A stretch of 64,000 nucleotides of DNA. Source: Lachnospiraceae bacterium. Its GTDB lineage: Bacteria > Bacillota > Clostridia > Lachnospirales > Lachnospiraceae. The stretch spans positions 165,053 to 229,052 of the forward strand of contig JAEFAR010000001.1 in NCBI GenBank assembly GCA_016287675.1. Direction: 5' to 3'. Numbering within the stretch: the first letter of the stretch is position 1; every line of letters starts with the position of its first letter. Below are positions 62,562 through 64,000 of this stretch, one piece after another. The notes beneath the pieces were generated by a model. That model was not told where the DNA came from. It worked only from the letters and a program-made list of their open reading frames with translations, and searched no databases. The translations under genes and the position numbers were made by a program.

Positions 62562-62927
62562 TCATATCTCCGGATCGGCGGAGTATTCTTCGATGGTTTC
62601 TATGGTGTGCCTGTATTCTTTATCCAAAAGCTCCACCGGAGCTGCAAGATCACCTGACGGAGATCCGCTTCTCAGAAGTTCGGTAATTGTGCTTGCCGCA
62701 TTTGCCAGTTGTGTGAGACCCAGGTTTAATGAGGTACCCTTCAGCGTGTGTATGTTTCTGAAAGCATTTTCCCAATTCTGATCCTTTAATGAGCTGTGGA
62801 ATTCATTGAACTGAGTGTCCTTCAAAAACATAATGAGAAATCTGCTGACCAGGGATTCCTTCATGAGACGACTGAGCACACCGGTGTAATCACCGTTGAG
62901 TCTGGAATAGCATTCTGTCAGTTTCAT
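62562..62927 (-). CDS. Stand-alone HPt phosphotransfer protein
   Basis: A 121-aa four-helix HPt domain. The motif IHTLKGTSLNLGLTQLA carries the phosphoaccepting His60. HPt proteins pass phosphate from a hybrid kinase to a response regulator. No kinase is adjacent; the receivers at 33229 and 34224 are far away and only theoretical partners. GGAGG precedes the ATG at 62927. Confidence 0.85.
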   Translation of the reverse strand: MKLTECYSRLNGDYTGVLSRLMKESLVSRFLIMFLKDTQFNEFHSSLKDQNWENAFRNIHTLKGTSLNLGLTQLANAASTITELLRSGSPSGDLAAPVELLDKEYRHTIETIEEYSADPEI

Positions 62928-63589
62928 AAAATCCTCCGATATATTACTGATTATTTGTCATGATCAAATATGGTCCCTGAAATTTTTTACAGCCTCGCAT
63001 CAACAGGGGATATTGATACGGGGCTGTAAAAATTATTGGGGTTATGAGGGGTTCTCTTATAAGCACTTTTGTTGTTTACAAGCGCATTATATAATGTAAA
63101 GTACACCAAATATACGACGAAAGTCCAACAAAATAACATCAAATAAGAAAAAAAGAATAAACTTTTGGTATAAAAACAGAAACATGGTAACGAAAGAGGA
63201 AGCATACATGTGAAAATCAGACAATTTGGGAGTTTGTGAAAATGAACTAAATGTTTAGAAAATAGATACAATTGCGGATACAAAACGGCTGTAGCCCTTG
63301 AAAACAAAGGGATAGAAAGTGATGAAAGATTTTTGGAAAAAAGAAAAAAAGCTATTGACAAAGTCTTTTTTCGGTGGTATCCTTACTGAGCGCTTTGCGA
63401 GAGACACAAAAAAACAAAGCGAAACAGAACCTTGATAATTAAACAGCTAAACAACCCTGAAAATTCAATTAACATTGATTTTCAAACTTAAGGACAACCT
63501 TAAGAACAGTAAAGATTTAACGGAACAATAACCTTAGCTTAATTCTTTAGAAAAAAGCTGGTGTTTGTTCTGACAAGGAAAAAACATTC
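62928..63589. other. AT-rich gap and rRNA leader before 16S
   Basis: About 660 bases without a credible gene. It holds an inverted repeat near 62984-63033 (TTTTTTACAGCC against GGCTGTAAAAA), the rRNA promoter at 63356, and the leader with CTTGATAATTAAACAGC near 63432, a common pre-16S sequence in Clostridia. A hydrophobic minus-strand frame at 62987-63361 has no SD and is dismissed. Confidence 0.6.
63356..63383 (+). promoter_or_regulatory. Candidate rRNA operon promoter
   Basis: TTGACA (63356-63361), 16 bases, TATCCT (63378-63383), about 205 bases before the 16S start. AT-rich sequence upstream could act as an UP element. Confidence 0.5.

Positions 63590-64000
<411 letters not shown>

Noticed and set aside
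62987..63361. 124-codon hydrophobic minus-strand frame before the rRNA operon
   Set aside because: It arises from AT-rich noncoding sequence, includes the rRNA promoter and an inverted repeat, and lacks an SD.

Overview
The window looks like a chromosomal segment of a Lachnospiraceae-type member of the Clostridia. The 5' end of a 16S rRNA gene enters at the right edge. Several small families that I associate with this group are present (a DUF6472-like four-cysteine protein, a DUF5685-like protein). The citrate synthase is of the Re type. Promoters are of the sigma-A kind with frequent extended -10 boxes, and Shine-Dalgarno (SD) sequences are strong GGAGG types. Most genes lie on the plus strand, matching the rRNA operon. 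I made no database comparison; family names come from motifs and remembered sequence patterns.

Layout. 1-7.6 kb: a surface protein cut by the left edge, a dCMP deaminase-like protein, a lipoprotein with SH3-like and C39-like domains, a lone domain resembling the N-terminus of an M29 aminopeptidase, purE, a fused secDF and a membrane-anchored partner. 7.6-8.5 kb: six tRNA genes (Pro, Gly, Arg, His, Gln, Lys) read from two near-consensus promoters. 8.5-12.5 kb: an AT-rich accessory stretch with a 5'-truncated membrane protein gene, a MazF-like protein carrying a coiled-coil insertion, a membrane-anchored unknown and a V8-like secreted protease. 12.5-21.3 kb: PPi-type phosphofructokinase, an HdeD-like protein, YbaK, a CarD-like regulator, a zinc-ribbon/DUF5685/DnaJ operon, a LysR regulator and a lone solute-binding lipoprotein. 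21.4-24.8 kb: Re-citrate synthase, isocitrate dehydrogenase and a GntR/FCD regulator as one operon, with a perfect palindrome over its promoter. 24.9-32.9 kb: a membrane diguanylate cyclase translationally coupled to a GH38 alpha-mannosidase, then lepA and hemW. 32.8-38.4 kb: a small cysteine-rich gene, two response-regulator-like genes, a lysophospholipase, and an RNA methyltransferase divergent from the XTP pyrophosphatase, followed by a glycosyltransferase.

38.5-50.8 kb is dense housekeeping: ftsH, uvrC, hprK, glucokinase, murB, rapZ, whiA, an HPr-like protein without the catalytic histidine (Crh-like), and dnaE. 50.9-62.2 kb: pfkA, an EF-hand-like protein behind a structured leader, a SprA-like putative metalloprotease, tex, a YcxB-like protein, the t6A genes tsaE, tsaB and tsaD with rimI, rnz and ispD. 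62.2-64 kb: two tRNA-Ser genes, a solitary HPt protein on the minus strand, the rRNA leader and the 16S start.

Functional threads: carbon regulation and glycolysis (HprK, Crh-like protein, glucokinase, two different phosphofructokinases); entry to 2-oxoglutarate and glutamate through the oxidative TCA branch; t6A tRNA modification; signalling pieces (diguanylate cyclase, receivers, HPt) without partner kinases in view. The points I would look at first are the two-hairpin leader at 51984-52080, the back-to-back promoters at 36808-36867, the MazF-like architecture at 9.2-10 kb, the AT-rich protease pair at 10.5-12.3 kb and the diguanylate cyclase-mannosidase coupling.
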